Shown here: piece after piece, positions 10,864 to 18,977 of the stretch
Numbering within the stretch: position 1 is the first letter of the stretch
Layout of the letters: every line of letters begins with the position of its first letter
Assembly (NCBI RefSeq): GCF_014852585.1
Contig: NZ_JACVBX010000001.1
Location: 62,001 to 126,000 of the forward strand
Length of the DNA stretch: 64,000 nucleotides
Direction: 5' to 3'
DNA from: Pseudomonas sp. PDM18
GTDB lineage: Bacteria; Pseudomonadota; Gammaproteobacteria; Pseudomonadales; Pseudomonadaceae
Position numbers and translations under genes: made by a program
Notes under the pieces: model-generated
Database searches by the model: none
Seen by the model: the letters and a program-made list of their open reading frames with translations, nothing else
What the model was told of the DNA's origin: nothing

Positions 10864-10941
10864 GTAGGAGCGAGCTTGCTCGCGAACCGCTTGATTCCTG
10901 TAAGTCCGGCGAAGTGCGTTCGCGAGCAAGCTCGCTCCTAC
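10864..10941. repeat. REP doublet: 24-bp perfect inverted repeat
   Basis: Copies at 10864-10887 and 10918-10941 are exact reverse complements over 24 bases (core GAGCGAGCTTGCTCGC, itself palindromic), separated by 30 bases. This is the common Pseudomonas REP sequence in inverted pair (BIME-like) arrangement, placed just after the cheV stop codon. Confidence 0.85.
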
Positions 10942-10957
10942 GAAGAGCCGGGTTGAA

Positions 10958-11887
10958 TCAGGCCGGGATTTTCTGCAATCGCCGACGCACCACTTCCACC
11001 AGTTGGTCCGGCTGGAACTTGGAGAGGAAATCGTCGCAGCCCACCTTCTTCACCATGGCGTCGTTGAAGCTGCCCGACAGCGAGGTGTGCAGCACCACGT
11101 AGAGGTCACGCAGGCGCGGGTCGTTGCGGATCTCGGTGGTCAGCCGATAGCCGTCCATTTCCGGCATCTCGGCGTCGGTGAAGACCATCAGCAGCTTGTC
11201 TTCCATGTCGTGGCCTTCGTCGGCCCAGCGCTTGAGCTGTTGCAGCGCGCGCAGACCGTCAGTGGCCACGTGCAGGCGCAAGCCGAGTTGGCCAAGCGTG
11301 TCGCGCAGTTGGGAAATAGCGACACTGGAGTCATCCACGACCAGCACTTCGCGACCGCGGGTCTGGCTGAGCAGCTTGTCGTCCAGGCGGTCGCTGGAGA
11401 CGCGAGTGTTCATCGGCACGATCTCGGCCAGCACCTTTTCGACGTCGATGATCTCCACCAGGCGGTCTTCCACCTTGGTGATCGCCGTCAGGTAATGCTG
11501 GCGGCCCGCGCCACCGGGCGGAGGCTGGATCGACTCCCAGTTGAGGTTGAGGATGCGTTCCACCCCGCCCACCAGGAAGGCCTGCACCGAGCGGTTGTAC
11601 TCGGTGACGATGATGGTGCTGCTGGCATCCGGGGTCAGTGCGCGCATGCCGATGGCGCGCGACAGGTCGATCACCGGCAGGGTCTGGCCGCGCAGGTTGA
11701 TCACCCCGCAGATCATCGGGTGGCGCTGCGGGATCAGGGTCAGGCGCGGCAGCTGCAGCACCTCCTGCACCTTGAACACGTTGATCGCGAACTGCTGCCG
11801 CCCGGCCAGGCGGAAGACCAGGATTTCCAGGCGGTTCTCGCCTACCAGTTGGGTGCGTTGATCGACAGTGTCGAGAATACCGGCCAT
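10958..11887 (-). CDS. cheV: Chemotaxis protein CheV (CheW-receiver fusion)
   Basis: 309 residues. The N-terminal 160 are a CheW-like coupling domain (VFRLAGRQQFAINVFKVQEVL and GVINLRGQTLPVIDL). A receiver domain runs from about 178 to 305, with the acidic pocket VLVVDDS and the phospho-acceptor Asp near 238 in FTDAEMPEMDGY. CheV couples chemoreceptors to CheA and can act as a phosphate sink or adaptation element. GGAG precedes the ATG. No other chemotaxis gene is nearby, so this is an orphan cheV. Confidence 0.94.
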   Translation of the reverse strand: MAGILDTVDQRTQLVGENRLEILVFRLAGRQQFAINVFKVQEVLQLPRLTLIPQRHPMICGVINLRGQTLPVIDLSRAIGMRALTPDASSTIIVTEYNRSVQAFLVGGVERILNLNWESIQPPPGGAGRQHYLTAITKVEDRLVEIIDVEKVLAEIVPMNTRVSSDRLDDKLLSQTRGREVLVVDDSSVAISQLRDTLGQLGLRLHVATDGLRALQQLKRWADEGHDMEDKLLMVFTDAEMPEMDGYRLTTEIRNDPRLRDLYVVLHTSLSGSFNDAMVKKVGCDDFLSKFQPDQLVEVVRRRLQKIPA

Positions 11888-12000
11888 GCCTGCTCCAGAT
11901 TCGGAATGAGTCGTGCGTGAACGCTATCGGCCGCATCCAGGCAAACTGGATAATGGCCGTGCGCCATCATGCCCGACTCACTTCATCGGGGCCAGCGCGA

Positions 12001-12921
12001 TCAGCCCTTCGGCGTGCCGAGCCGCCCAGTGGCCGAGAGCAGCGGCGAATCCGCCGGCAGGTGCATCGAGAGCGCCGCCGGGCGCACCTCGAAGCGCAGC
12101 TTGCGGCCCTCCAGTGGCTCCCCGTCAAGGTTGACGTCCAGCCCCTCGCGGGCCTCCACCTCAACCCAGGGCAGGCGTGCGCGGACGAATACGTCCTGGG
12201 TGCCGAAGCCACCGCCGAGCAGTGCGCCGAGAGTGCCGACCATGTCCTGCGGCGTCGGCAGGATGCTCACATCCAGCAATCCATCGTCCGCCGTCGCCTG
12301 TGGGCAGAGCATATGTCCGCCACCGGCCTGCCGGCCGTTGCCGATGCCCAGAGCAAGGAACTCGCCTTCCCAGCTGAAGTCCGGCCCGGTGAAACGCCCC
12401 TGCGCCGCATGCACTTCGGAGAAGCGCGTCAGCCCGGTGAGCAGGTAGGCCGCGCCGCCGAGCAGCTTCTTCAGGTCTTCCGGGGTGTTGGCGGTGACCT
12501 TCGAACCGAAGCCGCCGGTGGCCATGTTGAGGAACATCTGCCCGTCCACTTCGCCCAGGTCGATGGGGCGCGGCGGCAGGTCCAGCAGCGCCAGGGCGGC
12601 GGCCGGTTCCAGCGGCACGCCGGCGGCGCGGGCGAAGTCATTGGCGGTACCCAGTGGCAGGATCGCCAGGCTGGCCTTGCCGCCGGCCTGGGCCAGCGCC
12701 TCGGCAACATCGCGCACGGTGCCATCGCCGCCGCCGGCGATCAGCGTCGTGTAGCCCGCCGCCAGCGCCTCTTCCACCAGCCGCCGGGCGTCGCCGCCCT
12801 CCCAGGTCACCCTGACATCCAGCGCCCGACCCGCCTCGCGCGTGGCCAGCACTGCGGCGCGCACCTCGTCGTTGGCGGCTTGCTTGCCATGCAGGATCAG
12901 CAGGGCCTTGGGTTGCGTCAT
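12001..12921 (-). CDS. yegS: YegS-type lipid kinase (diacylglycerol kinase catalytic domain)
   Basis: 306 residues. The diacylglycerol-kinase catalytic fold is shown by the nucleotide-binding GGGDGTV motif (about 64-70), the PLGTANDFAR segment (about 91-100) and the C-terminal beta-sandwich region containing NLDGEP. YegS phosphorylates lipids such as phosphatidylglycerol in vitro, and its physiological substrate is not settled. It lies 79 bases beyond the stop of the FGGY kinase in the same direction, so read-through from the glycerol-type operon is possible. Such linkage would fit a glycerolipid theme. Confidence 0.92.
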   Translation of the reverse strand: MTQPKALLILHGKQAANDEVRAAVLATREAGRALDVRVTWEGGDARRLVEEALAAGYTTLIAGGGDGTVRDVAEALAQAGGKASLAILPLGTANDFARAAGVPLEPAAALALLDLPPRPIDLGEVDGQMFLNMATGGFGSKVTANTPEDLKKLLGGAAYLLTGLTRFSEVHAAQGRFTGPDFSWEGEFLALGIGNGRQAGGGHMLCPQATADDGLLDVSILPTPQDMVGTLGALLGGGFGTQDVFVRARLPWVEVEAREGLDVNLDGEPLEGRKLRFEVRPAALSMHLPADSPLLSATGRLGTPKG

Positions 12922-13000
12922 GGCGGTTTTCCTCCCGGTGAGTCCATTGGATATGGACTCAGACTAGCGCGAGGGGAATTCCTCCCACTTGATTTGCGAC

Positions 13001-14560
13001 TCAGGCGGGGTAGCCGGTGATCTCCCGGATGCTCTGGTACAGCGGCTTGAGCTGCTTGTACATGCGCTGGTAGACCTCGCTGTAAAGCCGCTCGTAGGTG
13101 CGCTGCGCCTCAGGGTGCGGGTGGAAGACGTCACCGACGCGGGTCATGGCGGCGATGGCGCTGGTGAAGTCCGGATAGAGCCCCAGCCCCACCGCGCAAT
13201 CGATGGCCGCGCCCAGGCCGGAAGCTTCGTAGACGTGCGGGCGCTCCGCCGGCAGGCCGAAGATGTCGGCGGTGAGCTGCATCGCTGCGTCACTCTGCGA
13301 ACCGCCGCCAGCCACGCGCAGGCGCTGGATGCGGGTGCCGGAGCGCTTCTCGATACGCTCCTTGCCCTGGCGCAGCGCATACGCGAGGCCTTCGAGGATG
13401 GCGCGGTAGATATGCGCTCGGGTGTGCACGTCGCCGAAACCGATGATTGAGCCCTTGGCCTCCAGCCCCGGTTCGCGGATACCCGGCGTCCAGTAGGGTT
13501 GCAGCATCAGGCCCATGGAGCCGGCGGGCACGCTGTTGACCAGTTCGTCGAACAGCTTCTCCGGCTCGACGCCCAGTTCCTGCGCACGCTGCATCTCGCG
13601 CAGGCCAAACTCGCGCTTGAACCAGCTGACCATCCAGAAACCGCGGTAGATCATCACCTCGGTGTTGAAGTGATCGGGAATCGCCGCCGGGTACGGCGGG
13701 ATCAGCGGAATAGTCTCCAGGTAGCGCGAGCGGGTGGTGTTGATGGTCGCAGTGGTGCCGTAGGACAGGCACGCCACGGTCGGGTCGATGGCGCCCGCGC
13801 CGAGCACTTCGCAGGCCTTGTCGGCGCCGGCGGCGATCAGCGGCAGGCCTTCAGGAATCCCGGTCAGGCGGCTGGCCTCGGCGGTGATCTCGCCCAGCTT
13901 CTCGCCGGGCTTGAACAGCTCTGGCAACTGCTCGCGGCGCACATCCAGCACCTGCCATTTCCAGTCGCGCGGCGCGGCCCATTGCAGCTTCTTGTAGTCG
14001 AACGGCAGGTAGGCAACGCTGCCGGCGATCGAGTCCACGTAGCGTCCGCACAGGCGCTGAGTGAGGAAGCCGGAGAGCAGCAGCACCTTGTGCGTGCGTT
14101 GGTGGATGTCCGGCTGCTGCTGGGCAACCCAGTTCACTTCGGCCTGGGTGCGGAAATAATCCACCGCACCCTGCGCGCCCACCAGCTTGAACAGCCAGCC
14201 CCAGGGGCCCTTGATCGAGCCCTCCAGTTCGGCGCGGCGCTGGTCGAGCCAGATGATCGCCGGGCGCAGGGCCTGGCCTGCCTGGTCGACGTGAATCACC
14301 GTACCGCGCTGGGTCGTCAGCGAGACGCCACGGATACGGCTGCGGTCAATATCGACGCTGGCCCATAGACGTTTGCAGGCCTCGCCCAACTGTTCCCAAT
14401 AATAGTCCGGGTGCTGCTCGGCCCAGCCGGGCTGCGAGGAGAAATAGGCTTCCAGCTCGACCTTACCCTTGCCCACCAGGTTGCCCTGGAGATCGAAGAG
14501 CAGCGCGCGCACGCTCTGGGTGCCGTTGTCGATGGCCAGCAGGTAGTTGTTGTTATCCAT
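13001..14560 (-). CDS. FGGY-family carbohydrate (glycerol/polyol-type) kinase
   Basis: 519 residues from ATG 14560. An in-frame GTG at 14617 would overlap the previous stop codon and is less likely. The N terminus carries the sugar-kinase phosphate loop (LAIDNGTQSVRALLFD), and the second FGGY domain has the adenosine motif VAGGGSQSDAAMQLTADIFG and a closing YEASGLGAAI segment. The family phosphorylates glycerol, xylulose, ribulose and other polyols; the substrate cannot be read from sequence. It is the last of three tightly spaced leftward genes (26 bases after the GlpD-like gene), suggesting it makes the phosphorylated substrate for that dehydrogenase. Confidence 0.88.
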   Translation of the reverse strand: MDNNNYLLAIDNGTQSVRALLFDLQGNLVGKGKVELEAYFSSQPGWAEQHPDYYWEQLGEACKRLWASVDIDRSRIRGVSLTTQRGTVIHVDQAGQALRPAIIWLDQRRAELEGSIKGPWGWLFKLVGAQGAVDYFRTQAEVNWVAQQQPDIHQRTHKVLLLSGFLTQRLCGRYVDSIAGSVAYLPFDYKKLQWAAPRDWKWQVLDVRREQLPELFKPGEKLGEITAEASRLTGIPEGLPLIAAGADKACEVLGAGAIDPTVACLSYGTTATINTTRSRYLETIPLIPPYPAAIPDHFNTEVMIYRGFWMVSWFKREFGLREMQRAQELGVEPEKLFDELVNSVPAGSMGLMLQPYWTPGIREPGLEAKGSIIGFGDVHTRAHIYRAILEGLAYALRQGKERIEKRSGTRIQRLRVAGGGSQSDAAMQLTADIFGLPAERPHVYEASGLGAAIDCAVGLGLYPDFTSAIAAMTRVGDVFHPHPEAQRTYERLYSEVYQRMYKQLKPLYQSIREITGYPA

Positions 14561-14586
14561 GGGGCTCTTGGTCAGTGGGGCTTCGG

Positions 14587-16161
14587 TCAGTTTGGAAGGC
14601 TGTAGCAGCGACGCCACAGCGCCAGATAGTCCTGTTCTTCACGTTTCCAGCGCGGGTCGTCCCAGCCCAGGCGTGGCTGGCACAGCGCGCGAATTCTCGG
14701 CAGTTCGTGGGCGCCGCCGTCGGCCAGCAGCAGGCCGACCCGGGTACGGCGCAGCAGCAGGTCGTCCAGGTGCAGCACCAACTCGCCTTCCGCCGCCCAG
14801 GCCAGTTCGGCCCAGAGTGAATCGGTATGGCCGATGCACTCGCTGCCCACGGTTTTCAGCACCCGCGCCAGCTCCGGCAATGCGCGACCATGACGACCGC
14901 GCAGACGGGTCTGCTGCGGCGGGGTCAGCCCGGGTAGATCGACCGCTTCGACAGGTTCGAAGACCTGTTCTCCTGCCGCCTCCAGCGAGCGCTCCAGCAT
15001 CGGTGCGCAGGCGGCGAGCACCTCCAGCGCCAGCAGGCGGAAGGTGGTGAGCTTGCCGCCGGCCAGGGTCACGCAGCCGGGCTCGACCCACAGCGCGTGT
15101 TCGCGCTTTTCGTCCGAGGGCTTGAGCGATGGCGCGCCATCGCTGACCACCGGGCGCACGCCGGCCCAGGTGGAGCGCACATCCGCCGCGCTGATCTGGG
15201 CAGACGGGAATTGCTGCGCACAGGCGGCCAGCAGGTAATCCACTTCCTCGCGGCTGATGGCGGCGTCGTCGTCCAGCGTGTCGCGGTGATCGAGATCGGT
15301 GGTGCCGACCACGGTCGCGCCTTCCCAGGGAAAGACGAACACCGGGCGCTTGTCCTGCCCGTGCATGAAGCTGAAGGCGTGGGCGACAGGCAGGCGCCAG
15401 GCCGGCAGCAACAGGTGGCTGCCGCGCAGCGGGCGGATGTGCTCGCTACCGTGCTTCTGCCGCAAGGCATCGGCCCAGGCGCCGGTGGCCAGCGCCACGG
15501 CACGCGCGCGAAAGGTGAAGCGCTCGCCGCTTTCGCTGTCCTCGGCCACCAGCCCCTGGACACGGCCGGCGCGGCGATCCAGTTCGATCACCTTCAATCC
15601 GTTCAACGCTTCGCCGCCCTCGGCGCGCGCCTCACCGAGCACGCGCATCACCAGACGCGCGTCGTCGGTGACTGCGTCCTGGAAGCGCGTGCCGCCGAGC
15701 AGGCGATCTTCCCTTAAGCCCGGCGCCAGGTAGCGCAGCTCCTCCAAGCGATGGAACAGGTGGTTGCGACGCCCCGCCAGCGCGTCGTACAGCGACAGCA
15801 GCATGCCGAACACCCGCGGGCCGGGGAAGCCGCCCTGGTAGTGCGGCATGATGAAACTCAGCGGATCGACCAGCCCTGGCGCCTCGCCCAGCAGGCGCTG
15901 GCGCTCGCGCACCGAGTCGCGGGTCAGGCCGAACTGGCCCTTGGCGATGTAACGCAGGCCGCCATGGACCATCTTCGACGAGCGACTGGAGGTGCCCCAG
16001 GCGAAGTCGCGCTGCTCGACCAGCAGGCAACGCCAGCCGCGCCGTGCGGCTTCACGGAGGATGCCGGCACCGGTGATGCCTCCGCCGACCACGATCAGGT
16101 CCCAGTCGCGCTCCGCCAGCTCCGGCAGCGCCTTGGCGCGCCACGTCGCATTCCAGCCCAT
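14587..16161 (-). CDS. FAD-dependent glycerol-3-phosphate dehydrogenase-like protein (GlpD/GlpA family)
   Basis: 524 residues. The N-terminal dinucleotide fold DLIVVGGGITGAGILREAARRG binds FAD, followed by the DAO-family SSRSSKMVHGGLRY motif typical of GlpD. The substrate-domain motifs FPWEGATVVGTTD and LAGGKLTTFR are present, with a C-terminal helical cap domain. GlpD oxidises sn-glycerol-3-phosphate to DHAP, passing electrons to quinone at the inner membrane. Embedding between an alkyl-DHAP-synthase-like enzyme and an FGGY kinase, four bases after the former, suggests a variant substrate rather than the housekeeping GlpD. Confidence 0.9.
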   Translation of the reverse strand: MGWNATWRAKALPELAERDWDLIVVGGGITGAGILREAARRGWRCLLVEQRDFAWGTSSRSSKMVHGGLRYIAKGQFGLTRDSVRERQRLLGEAPGLVDPLSFIMPHYQGGFPGPRVFGMLLSLYDALAGRRNHLFHRLEELRYLAPGLREDRLLGGTRFQDAVTDDARLVMRVLGEARAEGGEALNGLKVIELDRRAGRVQGLVAEDSESGERFTFRARAVALATGAWADALRQKHGSEHIRPLRGSHLLLPAWRLPVAHAFSFMHGQDKRPVFVFPWEGATVVGTTDLDHRDTLDDDAAISREEVDYLLAACAQQFPSAQISAADVRSTWAGVRPVVSDGAPSLKPSDEKREHALWVEPGCVTLAGGKLTTFRLLALEVLAACAPMLERSLEAAGEQVFEPVEAVDLPGLTPPQQTRLRGRHGRALPELARVLKTVGSECIGHTDSLWAELAWAAEGELVLHLDDLLLRRTRVGLLLADGGAHELPRIRALCQPRLGWDDPRWKREEQDYLALWRRCYSLPN

Positions 16162-16165
16162 GGGC

Positions 16166-17761
16166 TCAGTCCTGCAGCAGGGTGCCGGGGTTCAACCGGC
16201 CGGACGGGTCGAAATGCCCGGCCAGCGCCTTGATCGCGGCCATGCCCAGCGGGCCCTTCTCCACCGGCAGATAGAGAGCGTGGTCCTTGCCCACGCCGTG
16301 CTGGTGGCTGATGGTGCCGCGATTGTTGGCGATGGTCTGGCTGGCGGCGTGCTTGAGCTTGCGCCAGCGCTCGTGGGTTTCCGCGTAGCTGGCCGCCGGG
16401 CGGAACACGTAGGTGGTGTAGATGCTCGAGCCCTCGCCGTAAACGTGCGACAGGTGAGTGAACACGTGCACGCGTTCGCCCTCCGCGGCCAAGCCCTCGC
16501 GCAGGCTGGCTTCGATGCGGCTCAGCAGGTTATCGACGTTGGACCAGTCGGTGGCGGTTTCCAGGGTGTCGACCGCGTAGCCGTTCTCCCACAGCGCCTC
16601 GCGCAGGTAGGGGAAGCGGAAGCGGTTCTGTGCCCACTTCCTGCCCAACAGGGTGCCGGTGAACACGCCGCCGAAGGCCTTGAGAATTCGCCGCGCGGCA
16701 CGCAGCGAAGTCGCGTTCTGGGCGCGGTCGCCGGTGACGCCGAAGGTCAGCATGCACTTGCCCTCGGCCGCTCCGCGCAGCTTCAGGTAGCGCTCCAGCC
16801 AGGCGATCTGCCCCGGATGACCGGCCAGCGCGAGCTGGGTGGTGGTTTCCACGGCATTGGACAGGCGCAGCATGGACAGCGGTACACGCGCCTGGGTCAG
16901 GGTGCGGATGCCTTCCAGTGCCTGCTCCCAGGACGGCAGGAACACTGCGTAGAAGCGTTCGTCCTCAGCGATACGCGTCACCCGCACCTTCACCGAGGAA
17001 AGAATGCCGAAGCGGCCTTCGGAGCCCATAACCACTTCGCGCAGGTCGGGGCCGGCGGAAGATGCCGGGAAGGTCGGAATATCCAGGCTGCCGGCGAAGG
17101 TTTCCAGGGTGCCACCGGCGAACAGTTGTTCGATGCGCCCGTAGCGCAGCGACTGCTGGCCGCTGGAGCGGCTGGCGACCCAGCCGCCGAGGGTGGAAAG
17201 CTCCCAGGACTGCGGGAAGTGGCCCAGGGTGTAGCCACGGGCGCGCAGCTGGCTTTCCACCTGCGGACCGTTGGCGCCGGGGCCGAAGGTGGCGATCAGG
17301 CTTTGCTCGTCCAGTTCCAGCAGGCGGTTCATGTGCTCAAGGGAAACGGTGAGCACCGCCTTGTCGGACGACGGCGGGTTGATGTGGCCCGCCACCGAGG
17401 TGCCGCCGCCGTAAGGGATCACCAGGCAGTCCCAGAGCTCGGCGAATTTCAGCAGCTCGCGGATCTGCTCGGCGGTCTGCGGGTAGGCCACGCCATCGGG
17501 GAACACGCCGAAGTCGCCTTCGCGCATCGCCAGCCAATCCGGCAGGCTTTGGCCGCGGGCGTGCAGCAGACGGTCGCGGGCTTCGCGCACCACCAGTGGG
17601 TGCTCAGGCAGGCGCGAAGCCGGCACCCTGGCCAACACCTGTTCCAGCGTCGCGTCCGGCAGCGTCAGGCCGGGGCCAACCAGTTCGGCGAGAAATGCAC
17701 GCCCGTTATCGGGCAATTCCACCACCGTCGTTTCTTCACCCCAGCCGTTCCAGCGTCGCAT
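16166..17761 (-). CDS. FAD-binding oxidase resembling alkyldihydroxyacetonephosphate synthase
   Basis: 531 residues from ATG 17761, which has a well-placed AAGGAG. Start codons upstream lack such a site. The FAD_binding_4 fold shows IPYGGGTSVAGH (about 120) and a long substrate domain ending in the SHQHGVGKDH motif, close to the HHHG-type active-site loop of alkyl-DHAP synthase (AGPS), and the NPGTLLQD terminus of FAD-linked oxidases. Eukaryotic AGPS exchanges the acyl group of acyl-DHAP for a fatty alcohol. In bacteria the role is unclear: ether-lipid synthesis, alkylglycerol breakdown, or an unrelated 2-hydroxyacid oxidation are all possible. It is the first gene of the leftward operon. Confidence 0.88.
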   Translation of the reverse strand: MRRWNGWGEETTVVELPDNGRAFLAELVGPGLTLPDATLEQVLARVPASRLPEHPLVVREARDRLLHARGQSLPDWLAMREGDFGVFPDGVAYPQTAEQIRELLKFAELWDCLVIPYGGGTSVAGHINPPSSDKAVLTVSLEHMNRLLELDEQSLIATFGPGANGPQVESQLRARGYTLGHFPQSWELSTLGGWVASRSSGQQSLRYGRIEQLFAGGTLETFAGSLDIPTFPASSAGPDLREVVMGSEGRFGILSSVKVRVTRIAEDERFYAVFLPSWEQALEGIRTLTQARVPLSMLRLSNAVETTTQLALAGHPGQIAWLERYLKLRGAAEGKCMLTFGVTGDRAQNATSLRAARRILKAFGGVFTGTLLGRKWAQNRFRFPYLREALWENGYAVDTLETATDWSNVDNLLSRIEASLREGLAAEGERVHVFTHLSHVYGEGSSIYTTYVFRPAASYAETHERWRKLKHAASQTIANNRGTISHQHGVGKDHALYLPVEKGPLGMAAIKALAGHFDPSGRLNPGTLLQD

Positions 17762-17828
17762 GCCCGCTCCTTTTATCCAGGTCTCTGTCTGCAATTTCGA
17801 TTGCTATTTCGGTGCCGCTTGATGGCTG

Positions 17829-17837
17829 CCTATACTA
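17829..17837 (+). promoter_or_regulatory. Possible extended -10 element for the AraC-type gene
   Basis: TGCCTATACTA upstream of the regulator resembles the CTATACT extended -10 favoured by RpoS. No good -35 hexamer is seen at the expected spacing. It lies in the 157-base divergent region between the flavoenzyme operon and its presumed regulator. Confidence 0.35.
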
Positions 17838-17918
17838 GCCAGCCGCCCTGCCCTGTCACTGTCGGATCAAGACAGGCGCAGTTGCCGATCGAGACACCGA
17901 AAAACAAGAACTCACGCC

Positions 17919-18947
17919 ATGCATTCCCTCGGCTATACATCCGTCCCCGCACTGCTGAAATACCTGCGCCACGCCGAGTCCCTCGGCATGGACCTGGACG
18001 TTGCCCTTCAGGCTGCGGGACTGGAGCGCTCGCAACTGAGCGACAACAGCCAGCGCCTGCCCAGCGAGGCCCACGAGCGCTTGCTGCAACACCTGTGCGC
18101 GCACTCAGGCGATGCGCTGTTCGGCCTGCACTCCGCACGCTTCGTGCAGCCGGGCTCGTGGAGCGTGCTGGGCTACATCACCATGAACTGCGCCAACCTG
18201 GGCGAAGCCATGGGCCGCATCATTCCCTACGAGAAACTGGTCGGCGACATGGGCGTCAGCCGCCTGGAGCCGGGCGAAGGCCACATCAAGCTGATCTGGA
18301 ACTGCCGCCACGAGGCCGCGCAGATCCGCCGGCACATGGTGGAGAACGTACTGGCGTCCTGGCTGCTCTATGCGCGCTGGATCGCCGACACCAATGGCTC
18401 GCCGCAGGAAGTCTGGTTCGAGCACGCGCGGCCCGAAGGCACCGACGTCGCCGAGTACGAAGCGCTGTTCGGCTGCCCGGTGCGTTTCGAACAACCCTTC
18501 AGCGCCCTGCTGGTGCCCCTGCAATTGCTCAGCTACCCGCTGCGCCAGGCCGACGCCAACCTGCTGCGAACCCTGGAAGAACACGCACTGGCGCTGATGG
18601 CCGAATTGGACGACGACGAGCCGCTCCCCCTACGAGTGAAGAACGCCCTGCGCCTGCTGCTCAAGGACGGCCTGCCACGCAAGGAGCGCGTCGCCGAGCG
18701 CTTCGAGATGACCGTGCGCACCTTGCAGCGTCACCTGCAGCAGGCCGGCACCAGCTACCAGCTGATCCTCGACGAACTGCGCCAGGAACTGGCCGAGCAC
18801 TATTTGGTGCACAGCGACCTGCCGATCCAGGACATCGCCCAGTACCTGGGCTTCACCGAGTCGCGCTCGTTCCACCGCAGCTTCAAGGGCTGGACCGACC
18901 AGACGCCCGGCGAGTATCGCCAGCAGCATAAAAAAACGCCGGTCTGA
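17919..18947 (+). CDS. AraC-family transcriptional regulator (Arabinose_bd / OruR-like type)
   Basis: 342 residues. The N-terminal 200 form the ligand-binding region of the Arabinose_bd (PF12625) class, beginning SVPALLKYLRHAESLG with the characteristic GDALFGLHSARFVQPGSWSVLGY segment. The C-terminal about 100 residues are an AraC double helix-turn-helix (RVAERFEMTVRTLQRHLQQAG and IAQYLGFTESRSFHRSFKGWT). It is transcribed divergently from the three-gene flavoenzyme-dehydrogenase-kinase operon across 157 bases and is the obvious candidate activator, with an operon substrate as inducer. Its last codons are embedded in a terminator hairpin. Confidence 0.92.
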   Translation: MHSLGYTSVPALLKYLRHAESLGMDLDVALQAAGLERSQLSDNSQRLPSEAHERLLQHLCAHSGDALFGLHSARFVQPGSWSVLGYITMNCANLGEAMGRIIPYEKLVGDMGVSRLEPGEGHIKLIWNCRHEAAQIRRHMVENVLASWLLYARWIADTNGSPQEVWFEHARPEGTDVAEYEALFGCPVRFEQPFSALLVPLQLLSYPLRQADANLLRTLEEHALALMAELDDDEPLPLRVKNALRLLLKDGLPRKERVAERFEMTVRTLQRHLQQAGTSYQLILDELRQELAEHYLVHSDLPIQDIAQYLGFTESRSFHRSFKGWTDQTPGEYRQQHKKTPV

Positions 18948-18960
18948 GACCGGCGTTTTT
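18931..18960. terminator. Bidirectional terminator containing a stop codon in its loop
   Basis: AAAAACGCCGGTC-TGA-GACCGGCGTTTTT is a 13-bp near-perfect stem with A and T tracts on either side. The TGA in the loop is the stop codon of the AraC-type gene (18945-18947), so the 5' arm of the terminator is coding sequence (Lys-Lys-Thr-Pro-Val). It can also terminate moeA transcripts from the other side. Confidence 0.9.
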
Positions 18961-18977
18961 CATTGCGTTCCTGGCGC

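Larger units (their letters stand above)
10573..10957. other. Intergenic region carrying two inverted-repeat elements
   Basis: 385 bases between the MOSC start and the cheV stop. Its second half is occupied by the repeats at 10754-10799 and 10864-10941. I see no gene here. Confidence 0.7.

Noticed and set aside
14561..14617. GTG start extending the FGGY kinase by 19 residues
   Set aside because: It would lie inside the preceding gene, and sugar kinases normally begin a few residues before the LAIDNGT phosphate loop.
15992..18931. 979-codon plus-strand open frame spanning three genes
   Set aside because: A GC-rich shadow of the flavoenzyme, dehydrogenase and AraC genes, with no recognisable domain and no ribosome binding site.
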